Shown here: in pieces, positions 47,098 through 56,158 of the stretch | Layout of the letters: each line of letters starts with the position of its first letter | Numbering within the stretch: the first letter of the stretch is position 1 | Assembly: GCA_934095825.1 (NCBI GenBank) | Contig: CAKOKQ010000002.1 | Coordinates: forward strand, 62,001-126,000 | Direction of reading: 5' to 3' | Source of the DNA: an uncultured Bacilli bacterium | GTDB taxonomy: Bacteria; Bacillota_I; Bacilli_A; RF39; UBA660 | Length of the DNA stretch: 64,000 nucleotides | Program-made: the position numbers and the translations under genes | Notes under the pieces: model-generated | What the model was told of the DNA's origin: nothing | The model's database searches: none | What the model saw: the letters and a program-made list of their open reading frames with translations, nothing else

Positions 47098-48339
47098 ATG
47101 CCATCAGCAAGAGTGCATGAAGCAATAGCCAAAAAAATTAACAATGATTATAAATATGATGAAAAGCTATTAAGAATAGGCACAATTTCTCCAGATTGCT
47201 GGCGAAATGTTCCTGAAACTTCGGGAATAAGAGATAAATATTTGTCTCATTTTTGGGATTTTAGAATAAAAGATGGTCAAGCTAATGACTATGCTAATTT
47301 TTATATTAAATATTATAAAGAGATGAATAATCCATTTTATTTTGGCTATTTATTGCACTTAATAGTAGATCAATATTGGAAATGTTACATTGACCCAAGA
47401 TATGTAAAAAAAGTAAATGGCGAATCTTTTGCAGTGGATAAGAATGGAAATTTAATAAAAGATGAAAATTGGCTTAGCTACTATGAAGGAATAAAAATGC
47501 AACAAAGGTTAGCCCTGAAATATGATTTAGATTATTTGCCAATAAATAAAGAAGAATATTTATATTTTTGCTGTAATATTGATGAATTAAATATTAATGG
47601 ATTATTTGGTGAAAACGGCACAATAGATTATGTCAACAAAACTCTATTTATGAGTAAGGATGTGGAAGAATCATTAATTTATGATGATGAATCAATCGAA
47701 AAAGCCTTAGATGAAACGGTTATATTCGTTAAGAAAGAACTTGAAAAATTAAAGCAGCTTAAATTAGAATATGATTCTAAAGTAAAAATAGCCGTAGACA
47801 TAGATGATACCATTTTATCCACAAAAGAACTTGAGGAACATTATTGGAATATATTTTTAAATAATCATCCAGAGATTGACAAAACAAAAGAGTATCGTTG
47901 GGGGGATTCTGAACTTACTTTGTTTTGGCAAGAGCATCGAGAAGATATGGCATTTGGAAAAGTTAAAGATGGAGTATCAGAAGCCTTTGAAGAAATGATG
48001 AAAAAGGATTATATAGTTGATTTATTGAGCGCAAGACCATTGAATAAATATGCATCTTTAAATAAGAAACTTTCTGAATATTTTGAAGAAAATAACCTTA
48101 TATATAGTCATATGCATTTAGGATTCTATTCAAAAACAAACTTTTTAGTTGACCATAAATACGATGTTTTAATTGATAATGAATTAAGACATATTGAATC
48201 TGCTAATGAAAAAGGTATAGATACCATTTTATATGGGCCTTATAATGAAAATTATGAAGGATTACAAACTGATGATTGGTCAAAAATACCGCTATTAATT
48301 GAACAAATTATAAAGCAAAAAAAGCAAAAAGTTTTATAA
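47098..48339 (+). CDS. fusion of phospholipase C-like and HAD nucleotidase-like domains
   Basis: 414 aa. N-terminal half (about 1-200) resembles zinc-dependent phospholipase C-like proteins: PSARVHEAIAKK, GTISPDCW, SHFWDF and YLLHLIVDQYW provide His and Asp ligands. The C-terminal half is a HAD phosphatase of the 5'-nucleotidase type: KIAVDIDDTIL with the nucleophile Asp, LLSARP and a later FLVDHKYDVLIDN. AAGGAAGTG points to the ATG at 47098. I know of no established function for this combination. Confidence 0.65.
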   Translation: MPSARVHEAIAKKINNDYKYDEKLLRIGTISPDCWRNVPETSGIRDKYLSHFWDFRIKDGQANDYANFYIKYYKEMNNPFYFGYLLHLIVDQYWKCYIDPRYVKKVNGESFAVDKNGNLIKDENWLSYYEGIKMQQRLALKYDLDYLPINKEEYLYFCCNIDELNINGLFGENGTIDYVNKTLFMSKDVEESLIYDDESIEKALDETVIFVKKELEKLKQLKLEYDSKVKIAVDIDDTILSTKELEEHYWNIFLNNHPEIDKTKEYRWGDSELTLFWQEHREDMAFGKVKDGVSEAFEEMMKKDYIVDLLSARPLNKYASLNKKLSEYFEENNLIYSHMHLGFYSKTNFLVDHKYDVLIDNELRHIESANEKGIDTILYGPYNENYEGLQTDDWSKIPLLIEQIIKQKKQKVL

Positions 48340-48380
48340 TATATAGCCATTTTAGATGTAGTAAGGAAGGAGTGGCTTTT

Positions 48381-48980
48381 ATGAAGAAAAACGCCAAAAT
48401 ATATTTATTAAAAGATAGACCTGATTATATTAAGAAACTATCTAATGATGATATTATAAATGTGATTGGTACTAAGGGTTCGGGCAAGACTACGAGCGCT
48501 AATAAATATATTGATAATACTGATTATATTGTTATCAATTGTGATAGATTATATGATATGCCAACAGATAATCAAGTAGAAGATGAATTCCTACCTAAAG
48601 TAAAAGAGTTATTAATTAAAAAATATGGTAAAGTTTATACGGGTAAAGATTTTAGTGTTTGCTATGAAGATATAGTTGATTTTGCTAAAAAGAAGCAAAA
48701 GAAACTAATTATTGAAGGTAATGTCATTTATGATATTGAACCGATTACTAAATTAAAAGGTACAGTTATTGTTAAAAGAACGGGAGTTTTAAAATGTTTC
48801 TTGAGAGCTGTATTTAGAGATTATCCCACTTCTTACTTTTTAAAGTTAGAAATTGAAAAACATGGTCCAATAATAGGTAGAATATCACGATTTAAAAATA
48901 TTATTAAAAGAAGAAAAAGTATTTTTAAAGAGTATCATCGTATTGAAAAAGATATAGAGGAGTTAGAATGCTATGTATAA
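48381..48980 (+). CDS. P-loop NTPase, kinase-like
   Basis: 199 aa. Walker A GTKGSGKT at 30-37; LIIEGNVIY could be Walker B; a basic C-terminal region. Like small kinases or zeta-toxin-type ATPases, but the substrate is unknown. AAGGAAGGAG points to the ATG at 48381. It overlaps the metallopeptidase gene by 8 nt, so the two form a unit. Confidence 0.65.
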   Translation: MKKNAKIYLLKDRPDYIKKLSNDDIINVIGTKGSGKTTSANKYIDNTDYIVINCDRLYDMPTDNQVEDEFLPKVKELLIKKYGKVYTGKDFSVCYEDIVDFAKKKQKKLIIEGNVIYDIEPITKLKGTVIVKRTGVLKCFLRAVFRDYPTSYFLKLEIEKHGPIIGRISRFKNIIKRRKSIFKEYHRIEKDIEELECYV

Positions 48981-49632
48981 AGAATTAGACAATGTGATTA
49001 TAGAAAGTAATGTAAGTATAGATTATTTTGATGAGATAATTAATTATATTAAAATTAATGAAAAAGAAATATTGGATTTCTTTAGTTTATCTGGTTTAAA
49101 AGAAAAGTACCAAGTTAAAATTCTTGATTATAAATCTTTTAAAGAGTTTGAACAGGCTAAGTATGGTTGTGTTAAAAATTATGTTAGAGGAGATATTGAT
49201 GCTGATACGAGAACCATTAGAATTATGGACTTGAATGACCAAAGAAAATTTACTACGCATACGGATGCTAATTTAGATGAAATACTAAAAATGATAATGC
49301 ACGAGTTTGTCCATGCCTGTAATGATGAGGTTAAAATGTGGATTAGAAAAACGATTTGGTTTCATGAAGGGTTAGCAACTAATTTAGCTCATCAAGACTA
49401 TGAAATAACCGATTTAGAAACTTGTGATTTTGAAAAGTTAGAATGTGATTTTAATGGCTATGGCAGTGGTAGTTATAGTTATGCTTATACTATTGTTAAT
49501 TATTTACTTAATAATTATTCTCATGAAGAGGTTATGCACTTTGTTAAAGAACCAAATTATCTAATAGAAAATAGTAAAACTATATTTAATCAAGCTAAAG
49601 AATGGGCAAAAAAAATAAGTATTAAAAGATAA
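48973..49632 (+). CDS. gluzincin-type zinc metallopeptidase
   Basis: 219 aa, soluble. HEFVH at 110-114 provides two zinc ligands and the catalytic Glu; E132 in WFHEGLAT is the third ligand, the pattern of peptidase MA-clan gluzincins. Its HExxH and EGL arrangement resembles, at low level, that of the three tandem metallopeptidases at 51945-55531. Coupled to the P-loop gene. It is the last gene before holA. Confidence 0.72.
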   Translation: MYKELDNVIIESNVSIDYFDEIINYIKINEKEILDFFSLSGLKEKYQVKILDYKSFKEFEQAKYGCVKNYVRGDIDADTRTIRIMDLNDQRKFTTHTDANLDEILKMIMHEFVHACNDEVKMWIRKTIWFHEGLATNLAHQDYEITDLETCDFEKLECDFNGYGSGSYSYAYTIVNYLLNNYSHEEVMHFVKEPNYLIENSKTIFNQAKEWAKKISIKR

Positions 49633-49655
49633 AGATAAAAAGAAAGGAACTTGTT

Positions 49656-50582
49656 ATGAATTATTTAATTGCGGGGACATCAAACTACCTAATAAATGAA
49701 GAAATTAAAAAGATAATTGGAGATGAAGACTATACCAAAATAGATTATTTAGATACGACTATGGATGAAATTATAGTAGAAGCTAGCTATAATGACCTTT
49801 TTGGCAGTAAAAAAAATATTATTGTTAAAAATGCCAATCTTTTTACGGAAAAAAATGAGACGGCAACGAAAAAATTAGAAAAATATTTAGAAAATCCTAA
49901 TCCCAATACAACATTAATTTTTGTTTGTGAAAAAGTAAATGAGCGTTTAAAAATAGTTAGTACTATGAAAGAAAAATACCATGCTATTATTTTAAAAACT
50001 ATGTATGCCAATGATGCGGCTTCTAAAATAATGGAAGAAGTTAAGAAAAGAGGATTTACGATTTCCTATGAAGATGCTAGATACATTATTGATACTTCTT
50101 TAAATAACTTTGATATCGCTATGAATAATATTGATAAAATCTGTCTTTATTATAATAGCCCTTGCAAAATACAAAGTACTGATGTAAAAGAACTAACTTC
50201 CGTTTCCATTGAAGATAATCAGTTTAAATTTGTTGATGCGGTTATTACTGGTAATTATAATCAAGCTTTCAAAATTTTAAAAGACTTTAAAATTCAAAAA
50301 ATTGAACCTTTTATTCTTTTTAATATGTTGGCTCGTGAGTATCGTAACATGCTTTTAATAAAAGAGGCTGCTAGTAATGCTAAGACAAAAAATGCTATTC
50401 TAACAACTCTTAATTTACAAAAATGGCAACAAGATAAACTTTTAAGAAACGGTGCTAACTATTCTAAAGCGTCCATAGAGAGTGAATTAGTTAATTTAGC
50501 AAATATTGATTTAGATATTAAAACAGGAAAGATTGATAAATACTTAGCTTTGGAAATGTATCTTATCAATCGTAATGCTTAA
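49656..50582 (+). CDS. holA: DNA polymerase III delta subunit
   Basis: Clamp-loader subunit that opens the sliding clamp. 308 aa of the YqeN type: MNYLIAGTSNYLINEE start, degenerate P-loop region, VSIEDNQFKFVDAVITGNYNQAFKIL and LAREYRNMLLIKEA. Normally directly downstream of comEC, so it marks the right edge of the island. AAAGGAACTTGTT precedes the ATG. Confidence 0.92.
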   Translation: MNYLIAGTSNYLINEEIKKIIGDEDYTKIDYLDTTMDEIIVEASYNDLFGSKKNIIVKNANLFTEKNETATKKLEKYLENPNPNTTLIFVCEKVNERLKIVSTMKEKYHAIILKTMYANDAASKIMEEVKKRGFTISYEDARYIIDTSLNNFDIAMNNIDKICLYYNSPCKIQSTDVKELTSVSIEDNQFKFVDAVITGNYNQAFKILKDFKIQKIEPFILFNMLAREYRNMLLIKEAASNAKTKNAILTTLNLQKWQQDKLLRNGANYSKASIESELVNLANIDLDIKTGKIDKYLALEMYLINRNA

Positions 50583-50590
50583 GGAATTTT

Positions 50591-51853
50591 ATGAAAAAGA
50601 GTTTGTTGTTTAATAAAATTACTAAATATTGGTTAGCATTTACTACTATCTACATTTTAATGGCAACTTTAATTGTTGAAGGAAACATCTACTTTTTAAT
50701 ATTTAATGTTTTAGGAGTTTGCATTATGACTTATTTAACTAGTTATTATACTTATAAAGAAACGAAAAATAACAATAGTGCTTCGAAAATGTTAAGAATC
50801 TACCTTATTTTATTTATAGTATTAGTTTTCTTAGCAATCAGCATTTTTAGGGGTCATCATTTATCATTAAATATTAAAAATTGGTATTTTAGTAATATAA
50901 ATCTTATTCCTTTAACTAGTACAATTGCTGATTTAAAAGCTATTTTCATTGATAAAGATTATATCAATTTGAACTTGCTTTTAGGTAATATCTTCCTTTT
51001 AGTGCCTCTGGCATATCTTTATCCACGAAATATTAAAAATAATAATTTTTTCAAAACTGCTTTAGCCTGTTTTCTAACTTCTTTATTATTAGAAATATTT
51101 CAGTTTATTTTTAGTGTCGGTGCTTTTGATATTGATGATATTATTCTAAATACTTTAGGGCCAATTATCTTTTATCCTTTATTTAATAAAGGTAGTATTA
51201 GTAAAATTATGGATAATATTTTCTATTTTAAAAAAGAAAAAATCACCAAAAAAGATTATATTGTCTTAGGTCTTGCTGGCATATTCTTTTTAGGGCTTTT
51301 CTATATTTTGATTTATGATTATTGGTTTAAAAAGCAAGGGTATGGGATAAGTATTTCTAAAGAAACTGATTGTATAAGTAGTAAAGCTTATGCTACCGAA
51401 GACGATTATTACAGATATTACTATGCTTGCAGTAATAATGACGATTTATATATCGAATATACTGAAGATATCTTAGGCTTTGATGTTACAAAAAAATATA
51501 AAATTACCGATATTATTGCTGGTAAGATAGATAAAACATTCTTAAAAGATGAAGCTTATTTGGATAATGATTATATAATAAAAGAAAATAAGTATTCTAT
51601 TTTAAAAGTTGTAGCTGCAAATAGTGAAGAACCAACCTTTAATTTAGATAATTCCAATATAAAATTGCAGGAGTATAATGTAACAATTGTCGGGGCTACT
51701 ACCGAATTTAATTATTTTATTATTCCAAATAAAAAGGGGCAAACTATTATTGATTTTACTTTATTAAATGAAGAGAATAATGAAGAAAGACATATAAAAT
51801 ACCAAGTAATTGTAAATAAAGATTTAGCTGTAAGTTATGAAGAAATTAACTAA
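50591..51853 (+). CDS. VanZ-family membrane protein with C-terminal extracytoplasmic domain
   Basis: 420 aa. N-terminal TMs, then the VanZ core (NLIPLTS, LLGNIFLLVPLAYLYP, EIFQFIFSVGAFDIDDIILNTLG), a further TM at about 228-246 and a 170-residue extracytoplasmic beta-rich domain with three cysteines. VanZ relatives are linked to glycopeptide tolerance, but most are uncharacterised. AGGAATTTT precedes the ATG, 8 nt after holA. Confidence 0.78.
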   Translation: MKKSLLFNKITKYWLAFTTIYILMATLIVEGNIYFLIFNVLGVCIMTYLTSYYTYKETKNNNSASKMLRIYLILFIVLVFLAISIFRGHHLSLNIKNWYFSNINLIPLTSTIADLKAIFIDKDYINLNLLLGNIFLLVPLAYLYPRNIKNNNFFKTALACFLTSLLLEIFQFIFSVGAFDIDDIILNTLGPIIFYPLFNKGSISKIMDNIFYFKKEKITKKDYIVLGLAGIFFLGLFYILIYDYWFKKQGYGISISKETDCISSKAYATEDDYYRYYYACSNNDDLYIEYTEDILGFDVTKKYKITDIIAGKIDKTFLKDEAYLDNDYIIKENKYSILKVVAANSEEPTFNLDNSNIKLQEYNVTIVGATTEFNYFIIPNKKGQTIIDFTLLNEENNEERHIKYQVIVNKDLAVSYEEIN

Positions 51854-51944
51854 ATATTTAAAGAACTTAAGAGTAGGTAATTATTTTTAAGTTCATTTTA
51901 CTCTTGTTAAGTGTTATACTAATTATAATAAAGGAAAATAACCT

Positions 51945-53120
51945 ATGAATGATATAGACCAAATAAAAATGATTTTAGAAAAAATTAGAACTAATGCTGA
52001 TATGATAAATATGGTATCAAAAGAAGAATGGATAAAAATGATAAATCAAGATGGTTATGATATTGAAAAAGTATTAGCTTTAACTGATAGTAAATTAGAA
52101 GAAAAATATCAGGGCTATACTGATGATAAGGCATTTTTTCGTGATTGCTTGTATGAATATGCTTCTAAAGTTATTCCTTTAATTAAAAGAGAGTATGAAA
52201 ATTATTTGGATAATGGAACCATTTTGCGTCTTGATAATTTAATAAGTGAAAATAGAATTAACATAAAAGATAGAGAAAAGATGGAAAATATCTCTGAAAA
52301 AGATAAAGGCTATTATGGTGGTGGGGCTCATAGTGATGGAACAATTGATATTTCTATGCCTCAAGGTGATATTATTCGGGGGACCAGACAGCAGCTTGGA
52401 GTTTTACTACATGAAATATTTCACCAAACGCATAAGTGGCGAACAGGGATTGATTTAAATTATACGATTGATGGGACTAAAGCTAAGGAATTAAACTATG
52501 GTGGTTTCTTAATGGAAGAAGGACTTACTGAAAAGTGTGCTATTGACTTTGCTAGAAAACATAATTTACCTTGTAAACCAAGTTATACTTATCATTTATA
52601 TGTCGAGTTAGTTTCTAAAATAGAGAAAGTCTTAAGTTTAGAAAATGGTCAGTTATTTAATGCTAATTATCGTGAAGTGTTTAATAAAATCGAAAGGACA
52701 GGTCAGTTATTAGAGCAATACGAGATTACCGAATTATATAGATATACATCTTTTTTTCAGAAAACTAAGGATAATGCTGTAACTTTTAACTATAATGGTA
52801 AAACTTATATGAGTAATTCTTTTCCTAAATTTGATGAAAAAATGAAAAAATCCTTGAGGGCGGATATTAAAGAAAAAGAAAGAATTAGTTTCAATAATAG
52901 GCTTGATGAAATTAAAAAACGAAAAGACTTACTTGGACAGTATGCCGTGATTTTACAAGAAATAAAAAGAAGAAAAGAATTAGAAAATAACAGTTTATCA
53001 AAGGATAATCAAACTAAAAGTAGAGGTGCAATTGATACATTTACTTGTATTCTTTTTACACTAGCTATATCAATATTAACTTTTGCAATAACTTACTTTC
53101 TTCTTAGTAAACACTTTTAA
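51945..53120 (+). CDS. tail-anchored zinc metallopeptidase, copy 1
   Basis: 391 aa, no signal peptide. An N-terminal helical region (NDIDQIKMILEKIRTN), HEIFH at 156-160 with the likely third ligand in MEEGLTEK (about 191), a linker and a C-terminal TM (about 363-388) ending KHF. This suggests a cytoplasmic protease domain held to the membrane by its tail. The family is not known to me. Copies 2 and 3 follow in tandem. A TATAAT (51924-51929) lies before AAAGGAAAATAACC and the ATG. Confidence 0.75.
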   Translation: MNDIDQIKMILEKIRTNADMINMVSKEEWIKMINQDGYDIEKVLALTDSKLEEKYQGYTDDKAFFRDCLYEYASKVIPLIKREYENYLDNGTILRLDNLISENRINIKDREKMENISEKDKGYYGGGAHSDGTIDISMPQGDIIRGTRQQLGVLLHEIFHQTHKWRTGIDLNYTIDGTKAKELNYGGFLMEEGLTEKCAIDFARKHNLPCKPSYTYHLYVELVSKIEKVLSLENGQLFNANYREVFNKIERTGQLLEQYEITELYRYTSFFQKTKDNAVTFNYNGKTYMSNSFPKFDEKMKKSLRADIKEKERISFNNRLDEIKKRKDLLGQYAVILQEIKRRKELENNSLSKDNQTKSRGAIDTFTCILFTLAISILTFAITYFLLSKHF

Positions 53121-53154
53121 AATTAGATTTAAATAATGAAAGGTATTAAATTTT
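52938..53154 (+). repeat. 3'-end block of tandem array, unit 1
   Basis: 183 bp of coding 3' end plus the 34-bp spacer. It recurs at 54142-54358 with one base change and, without the spacer, at 55349-55531 with about three. Confidence 0.9.
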
Positions 53155-54324
53155 ATGAATGGTATAGACCAAATAAAAATAATTTTAGAAAAAATCAGAA
53201 CTAATGACGATATGATAAACATGGTATCAAAAGAAGAATGGACCAAAATGATAAATCAAGATGGGTATGATATTGAAACAGCTATCAGTAATTCTGAACG
53301 AATATTAAAAGAAAAGTATGCTAAATACACTGATGATAAAGCTTTCTTTGAAGATTGTTTGTATGAATATGCTTCTAAGGTTATTCCTTTAATTAAGAAA
53401 GACTATGCCCCTTATTTAAATGAAGAGGCTATCAAAAGATTAGATAGTATAGTAGCTGACCATAAAATAATTGTAAGAAGTTTTGATGAAATGCCAGTTA
53501 CAAAACGAGGAAGAAATCCATCTAGCGGATATGCGTATAGTGATGGTTCTATTGAATTACTGGCTCCCAAAAATAATGTAATCAGTGAAACTAGACGGCA
53601 ATTAGACATTTTATTACACGAAATATTCCATCAAACGCATAGATGGCGAGTTGGTGCTGACCTAAATTATATAATTGATGGTGCATTATGTTCAAAGAAT
53701 ATGGGCGGCTTTATGGTAGAGGAGGGCCTTGTCGACAAGTGTGCTATCGATTTTGCCAAAAAGCACAGATTATCTTGTCAGCCTAATTATTCATATAATC
53801 TCTATGTGGATTTAGTAGATAAAATAGAAAAATCTTTAAATATGTCCAATGGTGAGTTATTTAACATTGATTATCGTCAAGTTTTAAATAAAATTGATAA
53901 AACAGGTGAACTTTTAAAGTGTTATGAATTTACGGAACTTTCTAGATATACATCTCTTTTTCAGAAGACCAAAACTAATACCGTAACATTTGAGTATGAT
54001 GGCAAAACTTATGCTCCAGAATATGTCTTATCACCTCAAGAAAGAATAAAACCGCAACATCAAGAAGAAAAGAAAATTGCTCCTGCAAAAACTGCTAATG
54101 AAAAGATAACAAAAATTCAAGATCGAAAAGCTTTGTTAAGTCAGTATGCCGTGATTTTACAAGAAATAAAAAGAAGAAAAGAATTAGAAAATAACAGTTT
54201 ATCAAAGGATAATCAAACTAAAAGTAGAGGTGCAATTGATACATTTACTTGTATTCTTTTTACACTAGCTATATCAATATTAACTTTTGCAATAACTTAC
54301 TTTCTTCTCAGTAAACACTTTTAA
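53155..54324 (+). CDS. tail-anchored zinc metallopeptidase, copy 2
   Basis: 389 aa. Same layout as copy 1: near-identical start, HEIFHQTHRW zinc motif, VEEGLVDKC, and a linker (KPQHQEEKKIAPAKT) shared with copy 3. The segment around 110-140 differs from the others. The last 61 codons match copy 1 except for one silent base. GAAAGGTATTAAATTTT precedes the ATG within a 34-nt spacer identical to the next one. Confidence 0.75.
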   Translation: MNGIDQIKIILEKIRTNDDMINMVSKEEWTKMINQDGYDIETAISNSERILKEKYAKYTDDKAFFEDCLYEYASKVIPLIKKDYAPYLNEEAIKRLDSIVADHKIIVRSFDEMPVTKRGRNPSSGYAYSDGSIELLAPKNNVISETRRQLDILLHEIFHQTHRWRVGADLNYIIDGALCSKNMGGFMVEEGLVDKCAIDFAKKHRLSCQPNYSYNLYVDLVDKIEKSLNMSNGELFNIDYRQVLNKIDKTGELLKCYEFTELSRYTSLFQKTKTNTVTFEYDGKTYAPEYVLSPQERIKPQHQEEKKIAPAKTANEKITKIQDRKALLSQYAVILQEIKRRKELENNSLSKDNQTKSRGAIDTFTCILFTLAISILTFAITYFLLSKHF

Positions 54325-54358
54325 AATTAGATTTAAATAATGAAAGGTATTAAATTTT
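54142..54358 (+). repeat. 3'-end block of tandem array, unit 2
   Basis: See unit 1; the 34-bp spacer is identical and is followed by a near-identical start of the next gene for about 100 bp. Confidence 0.9.
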
Positions 54359-55531
54359 ATGAATGATATAGAACAAATAAAAATAATTTTAGAAAAAATT
54401 AGAACTAATGATGATATGATAAACATGGTATCAAAAGAAGAATGGACCAAAATGATAAATCAAGATGGTTATGATATTGAAAAAATATTAGCTTTAACTG
54501 ACAGTAAGCTAGAAGAAAAATATGCCAAATACACTGACGATAAAGCTTTCTTTGAAGATTGTTTATATGAATATGCTTCTAAAGTTATTCCTTTAATTAA
54601 GAAAGACTATGCCATTTATTTAAATGAAGAGGCTATCAAAAGATTAGATTCTTATATAACTGAGCGTAAAATAAAAGTAAAAAGTTTTGAAGAAATGGCT
54701 ACTACAGGTAGAAATGGCACTAAAGCAGGAGGTCAAGCTCACACCGATGGCACAATAGACATGCTACTTCCAGAGACCGATATTATAGTTGCTACTAGAC
54801 GGTCTTTAAACGGTTTGCTTCATGAGTTATTTCATCAAACACATAGATGGCGAGTTGGCGTTGACTTAAATTATGCAGTTGATGGTGAACTTATTGCTGG
54901 TAAAAATTATGCAGGATTTATGTTTGAAGAAGGGCTTACTGATAAATGCACTATGGACTTTGCAAGAAAACACAAACTATTTAGTCAGCCTAATTATGCT
55001 TATAATATTTACATATCCTTAGTTGATAAAGTCGAAAAGGCTTTAAATATATCTAACGGTGAATTATTTAACACTGATTATCGTCAAGTTTTAAATAAAA
55101 TTGATAAAACAGGTGAACTCTTAAAACAATATGAACTTACTGAACTCTTTAGATATACATCTCTTTATCAAAAGACCAAAACTAATACCGTAACATTTGA
55201 GTATGGTGGCAAAACTTATGCTCCAGAATATGTCTTATCACCTCAAGAAAGAATAAAACAGCAACATCAAGAAGAAAAGAAAATTGCTCCTGCAAAAACT
55301 ACTAAGGATAAAATAGCTGAAATTCAAAAGCGAAAAAACTTACTTGGACAGTATGCCGTGATTTTACAAGAAATAAAAAGAAGAAAAGAATTAGAAAATA
55401 ACAGTTTATCAAAGGATAATCAAACTAAAAGTAGAGGTGTAATTGATACATTTACTTGTATTCTTTTTACTCTAGCTATATCAATATTAACTTTTGCAAT
55501 AACTTACTTTCTTCTTAGTAAACACTTTTGA
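54359..55531 (+). CDS. tail-anchored zinc metallopeptidase, copy 3
   Basis: 390 aa. Same layout; zinc motif HELFH, then FEEGLTDKC. It shares the start with copies 1 and 2 and the long linker with copy 2, and the first 55 residues mix features of both, which suggests recombination among copies. The C-terminal block has one amino acid change (V for A) and ends with TGA. Confidence 0.75.
   Translation: MNDIEQIKIILEKIRTNDDMINMVSKEEWTKMINQDGYDIEKILALTDSKLEEKYAKYTDDKAFFEDCLYEYASKVIPLIKKDYAIYLNEEAIKRLDSYITERKIKVKSFEEMATTGRNGTKAGGQAHTDGTIDMLLPETDIIVATRRSLNGLLHELFHQTHRWRVGVDLNYAVDGELIAGKNYAGFMFEEGLTDKCTMDFARKHKLFSQPNYAYNIYISLVDKVEKALNISNGELFNTDYRQVLNKIDKTGELLKQYELTELFRYTSLYQKTKTNTVTFEYGGKTYAPEYVLSPQERIKQQHQEEKKIAPAKTTKDKIAEIQKRKNLLGQYAVILQEIKRRKELENNSLSKDNQTKSRGVIDTFTCILFTLAISILTFAITYFLLSKHF
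55349..55531 (+). repeat. 3'-end block of tandem array, unit 3
   Basis: Coding part only; the sequence after the stop differs from the spacers of units 1 and 2, so the array ends here. Confidence 0.9.
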
Positions 55532-55636
55532 AAAAAACTTGAAATTGGGAGATTTTTCTGCCATTTTTATTTTTAAAAAGTTTAATCATATGCTATAATA
55601 CTTTTTGATTGATAAGAAAAAGAAAAGAGTGGTGTA

Positions 55637-56158
55637 ATGAATATATTTTATCCCGATATATATGCGAAAAATATTTTTGAAATAGATTATGAAAAATTAA
55701 AAAATAAAGGTATAAAGTGTTTAGTTTTTGACCTTGATAATACCTTGGTACCAGTAAAATCCAGTGTTGCCGATGAAAGAGTAAAAGAATTATTTGCTAC
55801 TTTAAAAAAGCAAAAATTTATAATTATTTTGATGAGCAATTCTTTAAAGAAAAGGGTAGAAGTATTTAAAAAAGATTTAAAAGTACCATGTTTTTCTTTT
55901 TCAATGAAACCATTAAAGAAAAATTATAAAAAACTTATTAAGGAATATAACTTTGATATGAGTGAGGTAGCTTGTATTGGCGATCAAATAATGACTGATG
56001 TTTGGGGCGCTAATAAAATGGGATTTACTTCTATTTTCTTAGATAAATTAAATAAAGAAGATTTTAAATGGACGAAATTAAATCGGGTAGTAGAAGAAAT
56101 TATCTTAAGACATTTTCAGCGTCAAAAAAGATTTATGAAAGGAGCTTATTATGACTAA
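55637..56158 (+). CDS. yqeG: YqeG family HAD phosphatase
   Basis: 173-aa HAD phosphatase (family IIIA). FDLDNTLVP carries the nucleophile; LMSNS and GDQIMTDVWGAN complete the site. Substrate unknown. It lies just before yqeH, as in most Firmicutes. A TGCTATAAT extended -10 (to 55599) lies upstream and GAGTGGTGTA precedes the ATG. Confidence 0.92.
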   Translation: MNIFYPDIYAKNIFEIDYEKLKNKGIKCLVFDLDNTLVPVKSSVADERVKELFATLKKQKFIIILMSNSLKKRVEVFKKDLKVPCFSFSMKPLKKNYKKLIKEYNFDMSEVACIGDQIMTDVWGANKMGFTSIFLDKLNKEDFKWTKLNRVVEEIILRHFQRQKRFMKGAYYD

